From: Flavobacterium laiguense
GTDB taxonomy: Bacteria > Bacteroidota > Bacteroidia > Flavobacteriales > Flavobacteriaceae
DNA length: 64,000 bases
NCBI RefSeq assembly: GCF_003097655.1
Contig: NZ_QCZH01000002.1
Span: 62,001 to 126,000, forward strand
Direction: 5' to 3'
This document shows, one piece after another, positions 16,635-25,359 of the stretch. Each line of letters begins with the position of its first letter. The stretch's first letter is position 1. The notes under the pieces are model-generated. The model searched no databases and was not told where the DNA came from. It saw nothing but the letters and a program-made list of their open reading frames with translations. The translations under genes were made by a program, and so were the position numbers.

Positions 16635-18055
16635 TGAGAAAGCAATATATAAATGGAGAATGGTGCGACGCAATTGACGGTGCAAAATGGGATTTGCAAA
16701 GTCCATCGACGGAAGAAATTTTAGATAAAGTTCCTTTCGGAAATGCATCCGATTGTAAATTGGCTATTGATGCAGCAGACTCAGCTTTTAAAGGATGGAA
16801 AAATACAACACCTTATTTTAGAGCGGAGTTTCTAAAAAAAGCAGCTACTTACATTAGAGAAAATGCTGAGGCTTTCGCCAAAGAAACGGCTTTAGAAACT
16901 GGAAAACCCATGCTGGAAGCAAGAGGGGAATGGCAAGTTGCCGCCAATCTTTTCGAATGGTATGCCGAAGAAGGAAAACGCAGTTACGGAAGAGTAATTC
17001 CTTCTAGTAGAATTGACAAACGTTCGATGGTTATTTATCAACCTTTGGGTGTTATTGGAATTATTACCGCTTGGAATTTCCCAGCGTATAATCCCGCAAG
17101 AGCAGTAGGAGCAGCATTGGCAGCGGGTTGCAGTGTAGTTTTAAGAGGATCTGAATTTACACCTTTGACCAGTTTTAATTTGGCGAAAGCCTTTCATGAA
17201 GCTGGAATTCCAAAAGGAGTTTTCAATTTAATTAATACCGAACCCGTTTCTACAGGGACTGAAATGATTGAAAATCCTTTGCTGAAAAAAATAAGTTTTA
17301 CGGGAAGTACCCGTGTTGGAAAAATATTAATGGATGGTGCTTCTAAAACTTCGACTAAATTATCATTGGAATTAGGAGGAAATGCTCCTGTAATTATTGA
17401 TAAAGATGTCGATGTGGAGGCTATTGCGCATCAGGCTTTGGTTGCCAAATTAAGAAATTGTGGGCAAGTTTGTGTTGCGCCACAGCGTTTTTATGTCCAT
17501 TCCAGTATTTTTAATCAATTTGTTGCCATTGTAAAAGAGGATATTGCTAAACTAAAAACAGGCATAAATGGTGGCAACATTGATTTTGTTGGACCGCTGA
17601 TCAATAAAACCCAACAAAACCATTCCTTGGCTATGCTCGAAAAAGCCAAAAACGAGGGTGCAATCGTTCATATAGGTGGTGAAAAATCGGATAAAGGATT
17701 TTTTGTACATCCCGCGTTGATTGAGGCTAGACAAAATCAAGCATTTATTAAAACGGAAGTGTTTGGACCATTGATGATTGTTATTCCTTTTGATACCCAA
17801 GAAGAGGTTATCGAATGGGCTAACGATACGGAATATGGGTTGGCTTCTTACGTTTTTACCAATCACATTAAAAATGCGAATGTTTATGCCGAAAACCTAG
17901 AATTCGGAATGGTAGGTATCAACGAATGGGCTGCGCATGGAACGGAATTACCTTTCGTTGGAATAAAAAGCAGTGGTATCGGACACGAATCAGGGTCAGA
18001 AGGATTGAAAGAATATTTAGAAATGAAATTGATTAGTTACGGGAATATGTCATAA
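16634..18055 (+). CDS. NAD(P)-dependent aldehyde dehydrogenase (GabD-like)
   Basis: A 473-residue aldehyde dehydrogenase. Catalytic features are Asn148 in AWNFP, Glu246 in LELGGN and nucleophile Cys280 in the CGQVC motif. The usual Lys of the cofactor-binding VVLKP motif is Arg171 here (VVLRGSE), an unusual change. The overall look is that of succinate-semialdehyde or aminoaldehyde dehydrogenases. The start codon abuts the end of the nested repeat, so the start is fixed by the repeat boundary; no alternative upstream Met exists. In context it would oxidise the aldehyde made by one of the GabT-like transaminases (inference). Confidence 0.85.
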   Translation: MRKQYINGEWCDAIDGAKWDLQSPSTEEILDKVPFGNASDCKLAIDAADSAFKGWKNTTPYFRAEFLKKAATYIRENAEAFAKETALETGKPMLEARGEWQVAANLFEWYAEEGKRSYGRVIPSSRIDKRSMVIYQPLGVIGIITAWNFPAYNPARAVGAALAAGCSVVLRGSEFTPLTSFNLAKAFHEAGIPKGVFNLINTEPVSTGTEMIENPLLKKISFTGSTRVGKILMDGASKTSTKLSLELGGNAPVIIDKDVDVEAIAHQALVAKLRNCGQVCVAPQRFYVHSSIFNQFVAIVKEDIAKLKTGINGGNIDFVGPLINKTQQNHSLAMLEKAKNEGAIVHIGGEKSDKGFFVHPALIEARQNQAFIKTEVFGPLMIVIPFDTQEEVIEWANDTEYGLASYVFTNHIKNANVYAENLEFGMVGINEWAAHGTELPFVGIKSSGIGHESGSEGLKEYLEMKLISYGNMS

Positions 18056-18070
18056 ATGTCAATATGATAA

Positions 18071-18099
18071 ACCTGACGGGTTTTTAAAACCCGTCAGGT
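18071..18099. repeat. Palindrome between dehydrogenase and GNAT 3 genes
   Basis: Perfect 14-base arms, ACCTGACGGGTTTT at 18071-18084 and its complement at 18086-18099, are separated by one base. A fragment of the same word appears near 11351. It is too close to the next ATG (26 bases) to be a simple terminator and looks like a dispersed intergenic palindrome. Confidence 0.75.
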
Positions 18100-18124
18100 C
18101 TGCAAATCGAAAACCATAAATCAG

Positions 18125-18775
18125 ATGAAAAAAGAAATTTTAGGTAAATACATTTTACAAACACCTTTACCAGAACATGCAAAACAACAGGCAGAATTAC
18201 AGGAAATTGTATTTCCAACTTTATCTGCCGAAGAATTAATTACAGAAGAAAAATACAAAAGACATTTGGAGATTTTTCCCGAAGGGCAATTTATAGTGTT
18301 GGATGGAGATAAAGTAATTGCTTCGTGCACGACTTTGCGTCAAAATTACCATAAAGGACATCATACTTTTTTGGAGATTTCAGATGATTTATGGTTGGGG
18401 ACACACGATCCAAAAGCGGATTGGATTTATGGACTGGATGTTTCGGTTCATCCCGATTATCAGGGAAAAGGAATTGGTAGAGAAATATACAATGCACGTC
18501 ACGAAGTAGCCAAACAATTAGGATGTTTGGGACAAATGACCGCAGGAATGCCAATTGGTTATGACAAAGTGAAAGACCAAATGACCATTGCAGAGTATTG
18601 TGATAAACTGATAAAAGGAGAAATTATTGATCCAACCGTTACGGCTCAAACCAAATGCGGATTTATTTTAGTTGAGCCTTTATTCGATTATTTAGACGAT
18701 CCACGAAGCGGAAATTGTTCGGTTTTAATGTATTGGCCTTTGGATCCAGCAACTAAATTAAGTGAGCATCATTGA
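18125..18775 (+). CDS. GNAT acetyltransferase of the nitrilase-associated family, paralogue 3
   Basis: A 216-residue third member of the family found at 9967-11314, more diverged. It keeps EIFPEGQFI (about 56-64), TFLEISDDLW, the WIYGLDVSVHPDYQGKGIG acetyl-CoA loop (canonical QGKGIG), GQMTAGMPIGYDKVK, DQMTIAEYC and DPTVTAQTKCGF. The early motif and loop match the N-terminal half of bifunctional GNAT/nitrilase proteins. It sits between the two aldehyde dehydrogenase genes rather than with its paralogues, so the three may act on different chain lengths or steps (inference). Confidence 0.8.
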   Translation: MKKEILGKYILQTPLPEHAKQQAELQEIVFPTLSAEELITEEKYKRHLEIFPEGQFIVLDGDKVIASCTTLRQNYHKGHHTFLEISDDLWLGTHDPKADWIYGLDVSVHPDYQGKGIGREIYNARHEVAKQLGCLGQMTAGMPIGYDKVKDQMTIAEYCDKLIKGEIIDPTVTAQTKCGFILVEPLFDYLDDPRSGNCSVLMYWPLDPATKLSEHH

Positions 18776-18856
18776 GAAGGAAGTCTTCAGTATTCAGTTT
18801 TCTAGTATTCAGTTTTGTACAAAATTATAATAACACAATGTAACTCGGTTTCGGCT

Positions 18857-18877
18857 CCCCTCTCCTTTGGAGAGGGG
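18857..18877. repeat. GC-rich hairpin in leader of second aldehyde dehydrogenase gene
   Basis: A 9-bp perfect stem (CCCCTCTCC / GGAGAGGGG) with a TTT loop is followed by CTGGGGGTGAGG. It lies only 26 bases upstream of the ATG at 18904 and resembles the C-rich repeat at 35804-35905. It would fold in the mRNA leader and could affect translation or stability. Confidence 0.65.
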
Positions 18878-18903
18878 CTGGGGGTGAGGAAATCTAAAAA
18901 AAA

Positions 18904-20256
18904 ATGATATTCAAATCTATAAATCCGTTTACACAAGCAGTACTAGCAGAGCATGAGGTATTAACCAATGCTCAGTTGACTCAAAAACTGCAATTATCGG
19001 AATCAGCTTTCAAGAATTGGCGTATAACGACTTTTCAGGAAAGAGCCGATAAAATGAAAAAGTTGGCAGACATCCTAAGAGCCAACAAAGACGAACTGGG
19101 ATTGCTTATTTCGAATGAAATGGGTAAAATTCTACCCGAAGGAATTGCCGAAGTAGAAAAATCAGCAGGAAACTGTGATTTCTATGCGGATAATGCCGAG
19201 AAAATGCTCAAAGATGAGTATTACGATACGCCTTTCAAAAGTATGTCGGTTTATGATCCGTCAGGGGCTGTTTTCGCCATTATGCCTTGGAATTATCCTT
19301 TTTGGCAAGTGTTGCGTTATGCGGCACCGGCAATCATGGCGGGAAATGTGACGCTTTTAAAACACGCTCCAAATGTAATTGGTTGTGCCAAAGCCATCGA
19401 AAATGCATTTTTGGAAGCTGGTTTCCCAGAAGGTGTTTTTCAGCAAATCAACATTGATATTCCACAAGTAGAAAGTGTCATCGCAGCTGATATTGTACAC
19501 GGAATTACCTTAACGGGTAGTGAAATGGCAGGTTCTTCGGTTGCAGCATTGGCTGGAAAGCATATCAAAAAATCGGTAATGGAGTTGGGTGGATCGGATG
19601 CTTTCATAGTCTTGAATGATGCCGATCTAGAAAAAGCCGCTACGGTAGCCACACAATCGAGAATGCTCAACGCAGGTCAGGCTTGCATTTGTGCCAAGCG
19701 TTTTATCGTTACCGAAAAAGTAGCCGATGAGTTTGCTGCTCTTTTTGCCAATAAAGTAGGAGCGTTGCAACAGGGGAATCCATTGCAAAACGGAATTCAC
19801 ATGGGGCCTTTGGCGCGAATTGATTTGGCCGAAAAGTTAAGCTATCAATTAGAGCATTCGGTAAAACAAGGTGCCAAAATGGTAGTAGGAGGAGAGCGCG
19901 ATCATTGTAATTTTCAGCCCACGTTAATTGATTTTGTAGATACCAATAATATTGCTTTTCAAGAAGAGACTTTCGGTCCATTGGCAACTATTATAAGAGC
20001 TAAAGACGAGAATGATGCCATTGCGATTGCCAACAATCATCGCTATGGTTTGGCTTCGGCAATTTGGACAGAAGACAGAGAACGGGCTTACACATTGGCC
20101 AGAAGAATCGAAGCAGGAAATGTTTTTGTCAATTCCTTGGTGCGATCAGATTCTAGAATTCCTTTTGGAGGCACCAAAAAATCAGGCTATGGAAGAGAAT
20201 TATCCGAAATAGGTATCAAAGAATTTATGAACATGAAATCAGTGATTATTGAGTAG
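18904..20256 (+). CDS. Succinate-semialdehyde dehydrogenase-like enzyme (short Sad/YneI type)
   Basis: A 450-residue aldehyde dehydrogenase starting directly at INPFT without the usual 20-30 residue N-terminal arm, as in the Sad/YneI branch. Catalytic residues are Asn130 in MPWNYP, Lys153 in LLKHAPN, Glu227 in MELGG and Cys261 in [10 protein letters not shown]. This branch oxidises succinate semialdehyde with NAD+ in GABA or putrescine degradation. As the last cytoplasmic enzyme of the rightward run it would supply succinate to the citric acid cycle. Substrate preference between succinate semialdehyde and an acylated aminobutanal cannot be told from sequence. Confidence 0.88.
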   Translation: MIFKSINPFTQAVLAEHEVLTNAQLTQKLQLSESAFKNWRITTFQERADKMKKLADILRANKDELGLLISNEMGKILPEGIAEVEKSAGNCDFYADNAEKMLKDEYYDTPFKSMSVYDPSGAVFAIMPWNYPFWQVLRYAAPAIMAGNVTLLKHAPNVIGCAKAIENAFLEAGFPEGVFQQINIDIPQVESVIAADIVHGITLTGSEMAGSSVAALAGKHIKKSVMELGGSDAFIVLNDADLEKAATVATQSRMLNAGQACICAKRFIVTEKVADEFAALFANKVGALQQGNPLQNGIHMGPLARIDLAEKLSYQLEHSVKQGAKMVVGGERDHCNFQPTLIDFVDTNNIAFQEETFGPLATIIRAKDENDAIAIANNHRYGLASAIWTEDRERAYTLARRIEAGNVFVNSLVRSDSRIPFGGTKKSGYGRELSEIGIKEFMNMKSVIIE

Positions 20257-20412
20257 TTGTTTCGGCTCAATTCTAATAGTAGCAGCTAAGAATAAAATTC
20301 AAAACATATAAGTACTATAAGTTCATTTAAGTCTAGTTGTCTTTACTTGGCTTATGCGTCTTAAATTCAATACCAAATTTAATTAACACCAAAAAACCAA
20401 AACCAAATTAAC
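20257..20412. other. Spacer with AAGT-rich repeats and CCAAAACCAA leader
   Basis: The segment holds a TATAAGT/TTAAGT-rich stretch of the kind common in flavobacterial gaps. It ends in an ACCAAAAAACCAAAACCAAATTAAC leader-type sequence (split as ACCAAAAAACC and AAAACCAAATTAAC) just before the ATG at 20413. I see no clear TAnnTTTG element. Confidence 0.4.
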
Positions 20413-21273
20413 ATGAAGAAAGCAATAGTAGTTTTAGCATTAATGCTAACGAGTAGTTTAACATTTGCACAAGATACTGTCAAAGACACAACAACAATTG
20501 AAGAAGTAGAACCAAAATTTACCGCAGCAGTTGACGTTGTTTATCCGTATTTGTGGAGAGGTATAAAATATAATGGTGACAAAGTAGCTTTTCAGCCGTA
20601 TATGAATTATGCTTTTACCGATAAATTAAGTGTAGGAGTATGGGCAACAACCAACTTTTCTAATGCTGCTGATGCCTATAATGAATTCGATTGGAATATT
20701 GCGTATCAAATTTCACCAGTTGTAAGTGTCATGTTAAGTGACTATTATTGGCCAGCAACTAAAAAAGCTAATGAAGAGGATCCTGCTAATTCAAGAGATT
20801 CTTATTTTGATTATTCTGAAGGTTCGGCTCAAACTTTAGATTTTTCAGTTTTATTTGATTTCTCTGAAAAAGGAGTACCGTTAGATTTTCAATGGAATAC
20901 TATAATCGGTGGAAATGATTTTAATTATGATGAGAATGAAAATCCTACAACAAGAGCCTTTTCTAGTTATGCTGAAGTAGGATATACGCACAGTTTTGAA
21001 AGTGTTGGAGTAGATGTGAGACCATTTGTCGGTGCTGCAGTTATCAATGGTGGTTATTATGGTGCTGATGCTAATGGCGAATCTGGGTTTACCTTTAATA
21101 ATGTTGGTGTAAATGTTTCGAAAGAAATTAAAGTTGCAAAAAATTACAGTATTCCAGTATTTGTAAGATACACAAACAACGATTATGGAGTTCAAGAGTT
21201 TGATGGAAATGGAGATTTGACTAAAACTGTTCGTAATTTCTTTTCTTGTGGAGTTACTTTTACAATTAAATAA
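20413..21273 (+). CDS. Outer-membrane beta-barrel protein, TorF/Gcw_chp-like
   Basis: A 286-residue exported protein with a clear signal peptide (about 1-20, ending FAQ). The mature chain consists of alternating amphipathic strands ending in an aromatic-rich strand (FFSCGVTFTIK), as in outer-membrane barrels. The opening VDVVYPYLWRGIKYNG and the QPYMNYAF segment match the Gcw_chp (TorF) putative porin family. Its signal peptide is nearly identical to that of the barrel at 22095. It probably forms a small uptake pore for the substrate of the locus (inference). A strong terminator follows. Confidence 0.75.
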   Translation: MKKAIVVLALMLTSSLTFAQDTVKDTTTIEEVEPKFTAAVDVVYPYLWRGIKYNGDKVAFQPYMNYAFTDKLSVGVWATTNFSNAADAYNEFDWNIAYQISPVVSVMLSDYYWPATKKANEEDPANSRDSYFDYSEGSAQTLDFSVLFDFSEKGVPLDFQWNTIIGGNDFNYDENENPTTRAFSSYAEVGYTHSFESVGVDVRPFVGAAVINGGYYGADANGESGFTFNNVGVNVSKEIKVAKNYSIPVFVRYTNNDYGVQEFDGNGDLTKTVRNFFSCGVTFTIK

Positions 21274-21378
21274 ATTGTATGCAAAGCTTTTTATAAAATT
21301 TCAAACAATCGTTTTGAAATTATGCTTTTGATAAGCTTAATGAAGTAGTCTTTACTAAATAGTTGTATTTTTTTTTAG

Positions 21379-21422
21379 AATCCTTAAACTCATTTCAATG
21401 ATGAGTTTAAGGATTTTTTTTG
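21379..21422 (+). terminator. Rho-independent terminator after the TorF-like gene
   Basis: A 15-bp perfect stem (arms 21379-21393 and 21401-21415) is followed by a T run. It marks the end of the rightward catabolic transcript. Confidence 0.85.
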
Positions 21423-21458
21423 TTCCAATAAAAAGCAAAGGAGTTAATTGTGTTTTTT

Positions 21459-21626
21459 GGTTCTACACTCAATCGTGTGGGTTTTAAAAATTAAAAATTT
21501 AATTTTTCTTTGCACCATTAAGTTATTAAGGTTCATTAAGTCCTAGAAAACTTAATTTTTCTTAATCTCTTAATGGTAAAAATTTTTCTTTATTTTTTTC
21601 TTACCCACACAATTCATGGTAGAACC
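21459..21626. repeat. Long imperfect inverted repeat in a gene-free stretch
   Basis: Arms of 24 bases at 21459-21482 and 21603-21626 are imperfect reverse complements (GGTTCTACAC...GTGTGGGT against ACCCACAC...GTAGAACC). Between them lies a second inverted pair built on CCATTAAG and CTTAATGG. The same CCATTAAG/CTTAATGG word forms the repeat at 31600-31660. It looks like a dispersed flavobacterial intergenic repeat. Confidence 0.65.
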
Positions 21627-22094
21627 TGTTTTTTGATTTTTTGATTTTCTCTTTTGAAGTTAATGCTGGAAAAAAATGAAGTGTAATTTTTGAGGATGTG
21701 TTTTTAGGATTTTGGTATGGGCTGCTTTATGTCTGAGGTATAATTCGATAATTTTTTTAAAAACAATCAAAATGTATAAAACTGTTGTAATTTAAAACTA
21801 CCCTATATTTTTATGGGGTATGTATTTTAAATTTAAAATATACTTGTAATTTTGTTTGTTTTTGTTGTTTAATTTTAATGCATGTGTTGGGTTTTATTGG
21901 GTATTTTTAAAAAATAGTGATTATTGAATTTTTAAAATAAGTGTTAAAAAACGGGAAATACATATTATTTTTTGATGATTTTTGGATATCGATAATTCTT
22001 TTCAGAAATTTTAAAAAAAGGCTTTCAGTTAATCAAAAGTTAATAATTTCACTCAAAATAAATAACCAAAACCAATTTTAAAAACCAATTAAAC
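21627..22094. other. AT-rich gene-free region upstream of porin gene
   Basis: No open reading frame with protein character is visible. The last 40 bases hold the AACCAAAACCAA leader before the ATG at 22095. The promoter of the porin gene must lie here, but I could not find a consensus -7 element. Confidence 0.4.
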
Positions 22095-23189
22095 ATGAAA
22101 AAAGGGATAGCTATTTTAGTATTATTACTAACAACAAGTATAACATTTGCACAAGAATCAGAAGTATCAGCAGGGCCTCCTGCAACCACATTTGGAGGGT
22201 CGGCGGATGCGTATTATAAATATGATTTTTCGGGAGTGCCAAATGGTTATACCAGTTTTACCAATACGGATAACTCATTTGAATTAGGAATGGTTTCCCT
22301 TGAGGCCTCTCATAAATGGAAAAAAGCTGCTGTTTTTGTTGATTTAGGATTTGGTGGAAGAGCCAAAGAATTTACATATAATGATAACCAATATTCATTT
22401 ATGATTAAACAATTGACATTTACCTATGACATCTCAGATAGCTTTAAAGTTACTGCAGGTGCCTTTGGGACTCACATTGGTTATGAGTTGCTAGATGCAG
22501 TGGATAATAAAAACTACAGTATGTCTTATGCTTTTACTTATGGACCATTCTTTAATACAGGTGTGAAAGCACAATATACTTCTGGTAAATTTAGTTTTAT
22601 GGCTGGGGTTACGAATCCTACTGATTTTAAATCGGCTATGGAAACCAGTACTGATGCAAAAACTTTTATAGGACAAGTTGCTTATGTGGGAGAAACAGGA
22701 AGTGCTTATTTCAATGTGTCAACAGGTGCTTCTAATGGAAGTCCGATAAGAGATGGCAATGGTGATGTTATTGCGCCTTCAGACGAGGATAAATCACAGT
22801 TTGATTTTGTGGCAACCAAAAAATTGGGAGATAAATTTACTCTTGGCTTTAACGCAACATATGCCAATACTAGTAATAATGTAGATAGTGATTTAGACGG
22901 TGATTGGTTTTCATTAGTGTTGTATCCAACTTATGCCTTCAGTCCATCTCTTTTATTAGCGTATAGATTGGAATATATGGATACAAAAGATGCAGCTGCT
23001 TCAGTTGGAATGTTAGCTGGATCTTCTGTAATTGGGAATACATTATCTTTAAACTATAAAGTAGGTAACTTAACAATTATACCAGAATTTAGGATAGACT
23101 CTGCTTCAGAAGATATTTTTGAAGACAATGATGGCGCATTTAATGGAGTAAACACATACGCTCTAGTTGCCGCCACTTATACATTCTAA
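22095..23189 (+). CDS. Outer-membrane porin-like barrel (BBP2-type)
   Basis: A 364-residue exported protein with a signal peptide (about 1-20, ending FAQ), then a GGSADAYYKYDF opening strand. Regular amphipathic strands follow, and the chain ends on the aromatic terminal strand YALVAATYTF, the classic outer-membrane barrel ending. The layout fits the porin/BBP2-like outer-membrane family of Bacteroidota. It follows the catabolic run with its own leader and terminator and has nearly the same signal peptide as the barrel at 20413. A substrate pore is likely; specificity cannot be told. Confidence 0.75.
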   Translation: MKKGIAILVLLLTTSITFAQESEVSAGPPATTFGGSADAYYKYDFSGVPNGYTSFTNTDNSFELGMVSLEASHKWKKAAVFVDLGFGGRAKEFTYNDNQYSFMIKQLTFTYDISDSFKVTAGAFGTHIGYELLDAVDNKNYSMSYAFTYGPFFNTGVKAQYTSGKFSFMAGVTNPTDFKSAMETSTDAKTFIGQVAYVGETGSAYFNVSTGASNGSPIRDGNGDVIAPSDEDKSQFDFVATKKLGDKFTLGFNATYANTSNNVDSDLDGDWFSLVLYPTYAFSPSLLLAYRLEYMDTKDAAASVGMLAGSSVIGNTLSLNYKVGNLTIIPEFRIDSASEDIFEDNDGAFNGVNTYALVAATYTF

Positions 23190-23214
23190 GTTTAATGCCG
23201 AATATTTTTTTTTT

Positions 23215-23255
23215 GCTGTCAAGACACTTTTATAGGGTTTTGGCAGCTTTTTTTT
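23215..23255 (+). terminator. Terminator after porin gene
   Basis: An 8-bp stem (23215-23222 with 23240-23247, one G-U pair) is followed by a T run. Confidence 0.7.
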
Positions 23256-23263
23256 GTTTGAAA

Positions 23264-23318
23264 ATTAAAGCCCAAAATTCATTATAGCTTTTTTATAGCT
23301 TTGAATTTTGGGCTTTTA
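23264..23318 (-). terminator. Hairpin terminator of the leftward hydrolase operon
   Basis: A 15-bp perfect stem (arms 23267-23281 and 23302-23316) with a 20-base loop lies just past the stop codon of the lipoprotein amidohydrolase. The minus-strand exit is moderately T-rich. Confidence 0.6.
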
Positions 23319-23324
23319 TTATCT

Positions 23325-25331
23325 TTAAAACTCATGTAAACCCGTAGCCCTTTTGATCGTTATGGATTCCATTTTTGAATAGTTATCGGTAGCTGTAATT
23401 GTTACTTTATATTTTCCTTCTTTCAATTTTGAAACATCGATGTTTTTATTCATTATTTTTCCAGGATGGTTGAATTGTGTTGAACTTACCAATTTTCCAT
23501 TGGCATCTTTGATAGTAATTGTAACTGTATCTGGGTTTTTGCTGTTGAATTTGATATGAAATTCATCGTCAATGTCTTCAGTAGGATAAACAATACTAGA
23601 AGCTGTTGGAGTGATTTTGGTATCAATCACTTTATTAAATGTTGGAGAAACATAGACTTCTTTTCCGCCAAGTAGGGTCAATTCTACTTTTGCCTTGCTA
23701 ATGGTATTTACTGGAATGGTAAAAATATCCCTGTCTAAAATGATAAGATCGGCATATTTTCCAACTTCTAATGAGCCTGTTTTGTCTTCTTGTCTCATGA
23801 CATAAGCGGCGTTGATCGTATAACTTTTTACAGCTTCTTCAACACTTGGTAAGGCTTGAGGTTTTCTTGTAACCGCACCTTGTAAACCAACAAGAGGGTT
23901 CAACTCACTCACATCATAATCACTACTTAAAGTTACTTTTGCTCCAGAATCGAATAAACTTTTTAAGGGAATTTGTACATTCGATCTTTCAATTCCAATG
24001 AATTCATCATTATCATGCCAGTGACTTGGTTGACAAAAATCACCTACTACTTGCATGTCAGCAATTGCATTTAACTTTTTGAAACGTGGAATGTCTTTTG
24101 GATCCACTGTTTCAAGATGCGTAACTCTATGTCTTGCATCAATATCACCATTTAGTTTTCTTGCTCCTTCAATTGCATTTAGGGTTTCATAAACTCCTCT
24201 ATCTCCAATAGCATGTATATGTGCATCATACCCTATTTTTTCCAATTCAGCGATAAAATGAGTCATTCTTTTTTCACTAATATAATTCAAACCTTTATGT
24301 CCAAAAGGAAACCCCATATCTTTTACATAAGGTTCTTTCAAGGCTGCCGTCGTGTTAAAAATAAGTCCGTCACTATACATTTTAAATTCAGTAGTACGCA
24401 ACAGATCATCTCCTTTGTCATACATACGTGTTAAATTCTCAATTGTACTTTCATCAGAATCTCCTGGATATACCCATGGAGTAAGCACTACTCTTGCAGT
24501 CAATAAATTATTTTTCTTAATGTCCTTCCATGTTTTATCGAAGTTTTGTTTCCAATAGGTTCTTGCTTCACAAAAAGAGGTAATTCCGTTTTTAGCAATC
24601 AATGGAAGTCCAGTATTTACCAATCCGTCATAATTCATTTTTTCAATAGTTGGATTAATTGCAATGGCAGTTTGCAAAGCAATATCTCCGGCATTGTCTA
24701 ATAAAATACCATTAGGCTCTCCCTTGGTATTTTTCATGATATGTCCGCCTACAGGATCAGGTGATTTTGAGTTAAATCCTAACAATTTTAATCCAGCAGT
24801 ATTTGTCCATCCAGAATGTGATGTATATTCCCAGACATACATAGGTTCATTAGGCGAAATTTTATCTAATATTAATCTAGGTTCTATATTAGATTTCATT
24901 AAAATTTCAATACTATGACCAAATCCCATTCTCCATCCATTTGAATTTACAGGAGGTACATTTGCTTTTAATTCTGTCAGATATTGATCTGGATTGGTAA
25001 TTCCTTCGGTAAAGAAAAAATTGCCAATTGCATCAGTAAAAGCTTCCAATGGGTGCATGTGTACATCGTGAAAGCCGGGTAATACCAGTCTTCCGCTTAA
25101 ATCTTTAACTTTTGTTTCTTTTCCGATACACGCTTTGGCATCAGCATCAGTTCCAGTAAAAATGATTTTGTCTTCTTTGATCGCAATGGCCTGATCAAAA
25201 TGCCCGCCTTTGGTATATACTTTCGCATTTACAAAAACGGTATCAGCTACTTCTTTTTCTGCGCCGCAAGAAAAGACAATGGAAATTACAGTTAAAAGTA
25301 AAATGAAGTAAATTACATTTTTTAAATTCAT
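23325..25331 (-). CDS. Lipoprotein YtcJ-like amidohydrolase with C-terminal beta domain
   Basis: 668 residues from the chosen start. A 27-codon in-frame extension upstream would overlap the nitrilase gene and hide the signal, so the start at 25331 is preferred. A lipoprotein signal ends at Cys22 (IVFSC-GAEKE). The amidohydrolase_3 domain (about 30-570) has His91/His93 in HDVHMHP, KMYSDG, HIHAIGD, HRVTHLE and the Asp in SSDYDV. The last 90 residues form a separate beta-rich domain whose ITIKDANGKLV and DVSKLKEGKY strands resemble a T9SS type A sorting domain, although the usual PNP motif is absent. It would cleave N-acyl or cyclic amides outside the cytoplasm, 28 bases after the nitrilase gene in the same transcript. 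Confidence 0.82.
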   Translation of the reverse strand: MNLKNVIYFILLLTVISIVFSCGAEKEVADTVFVNAKVYTKGGHFDQAIAIKEDKIIFTGTDADAKACIGKETKVKDLSGRLVLPGFHDVHMHPLEAFTDAIGNFFFTEGITNPDQYLTELKANVPPVNSNGWRMGFGHSIEILMKSNIEPRLILDKISPNEPMYVWEYTSHSGWTNTAGLKLLGFNSKSPDPVGGHIMKNTKGEPNGILLDNAGDIALQTAIAINPTIEKMNYDGLVNTGLPLIAKNGITSFCEARTYWKQNFDKTWKDIKKNNLLTARVVLTPWVYPGDSDESTIENLTRMYDKGDDLLRTTEFKMYSDGLIFNTTAALKEPYVKDMGFPFGHKGLNYISEKRMTHFIAELEKIGYDAHIHAIGDRGVYETLNAIEGARKLNGDIDARHRVTHLETVDPKDIPRFKKLNAIADMQVVGDFCQPSHWHDNDEFIGIERSNVQIPLKSLFDSGAKVTLSSDYDVSELNPLVGLQGAVTRKPQALPSVEEAVKSYTINAAYVMRQEDKTGSLEVGKYADLIILDRDIFTIPVNTISKAKVELTLLGGKEVYVSPTFNKVIDTKITPTASSIVYPTEDIDDEFHIKFNSKNPDTVTITIKDANGKLVSSTQFNHPGKIMNKNIDVSKLKEGKYKVTITATDNYSKMESITIKRATGLHEF

Positions 25332-25359
25332 GATATTAGGTTTTGTTATAATGATAAAT

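Noticed and set aside
20413..21273. TtgA/TolC-type or siderophore receptor for the barrel at 20413
   Set aside because: It is too short for a receptor and has no plug. The opening strands fit the Gcw_chp/TorF group better.
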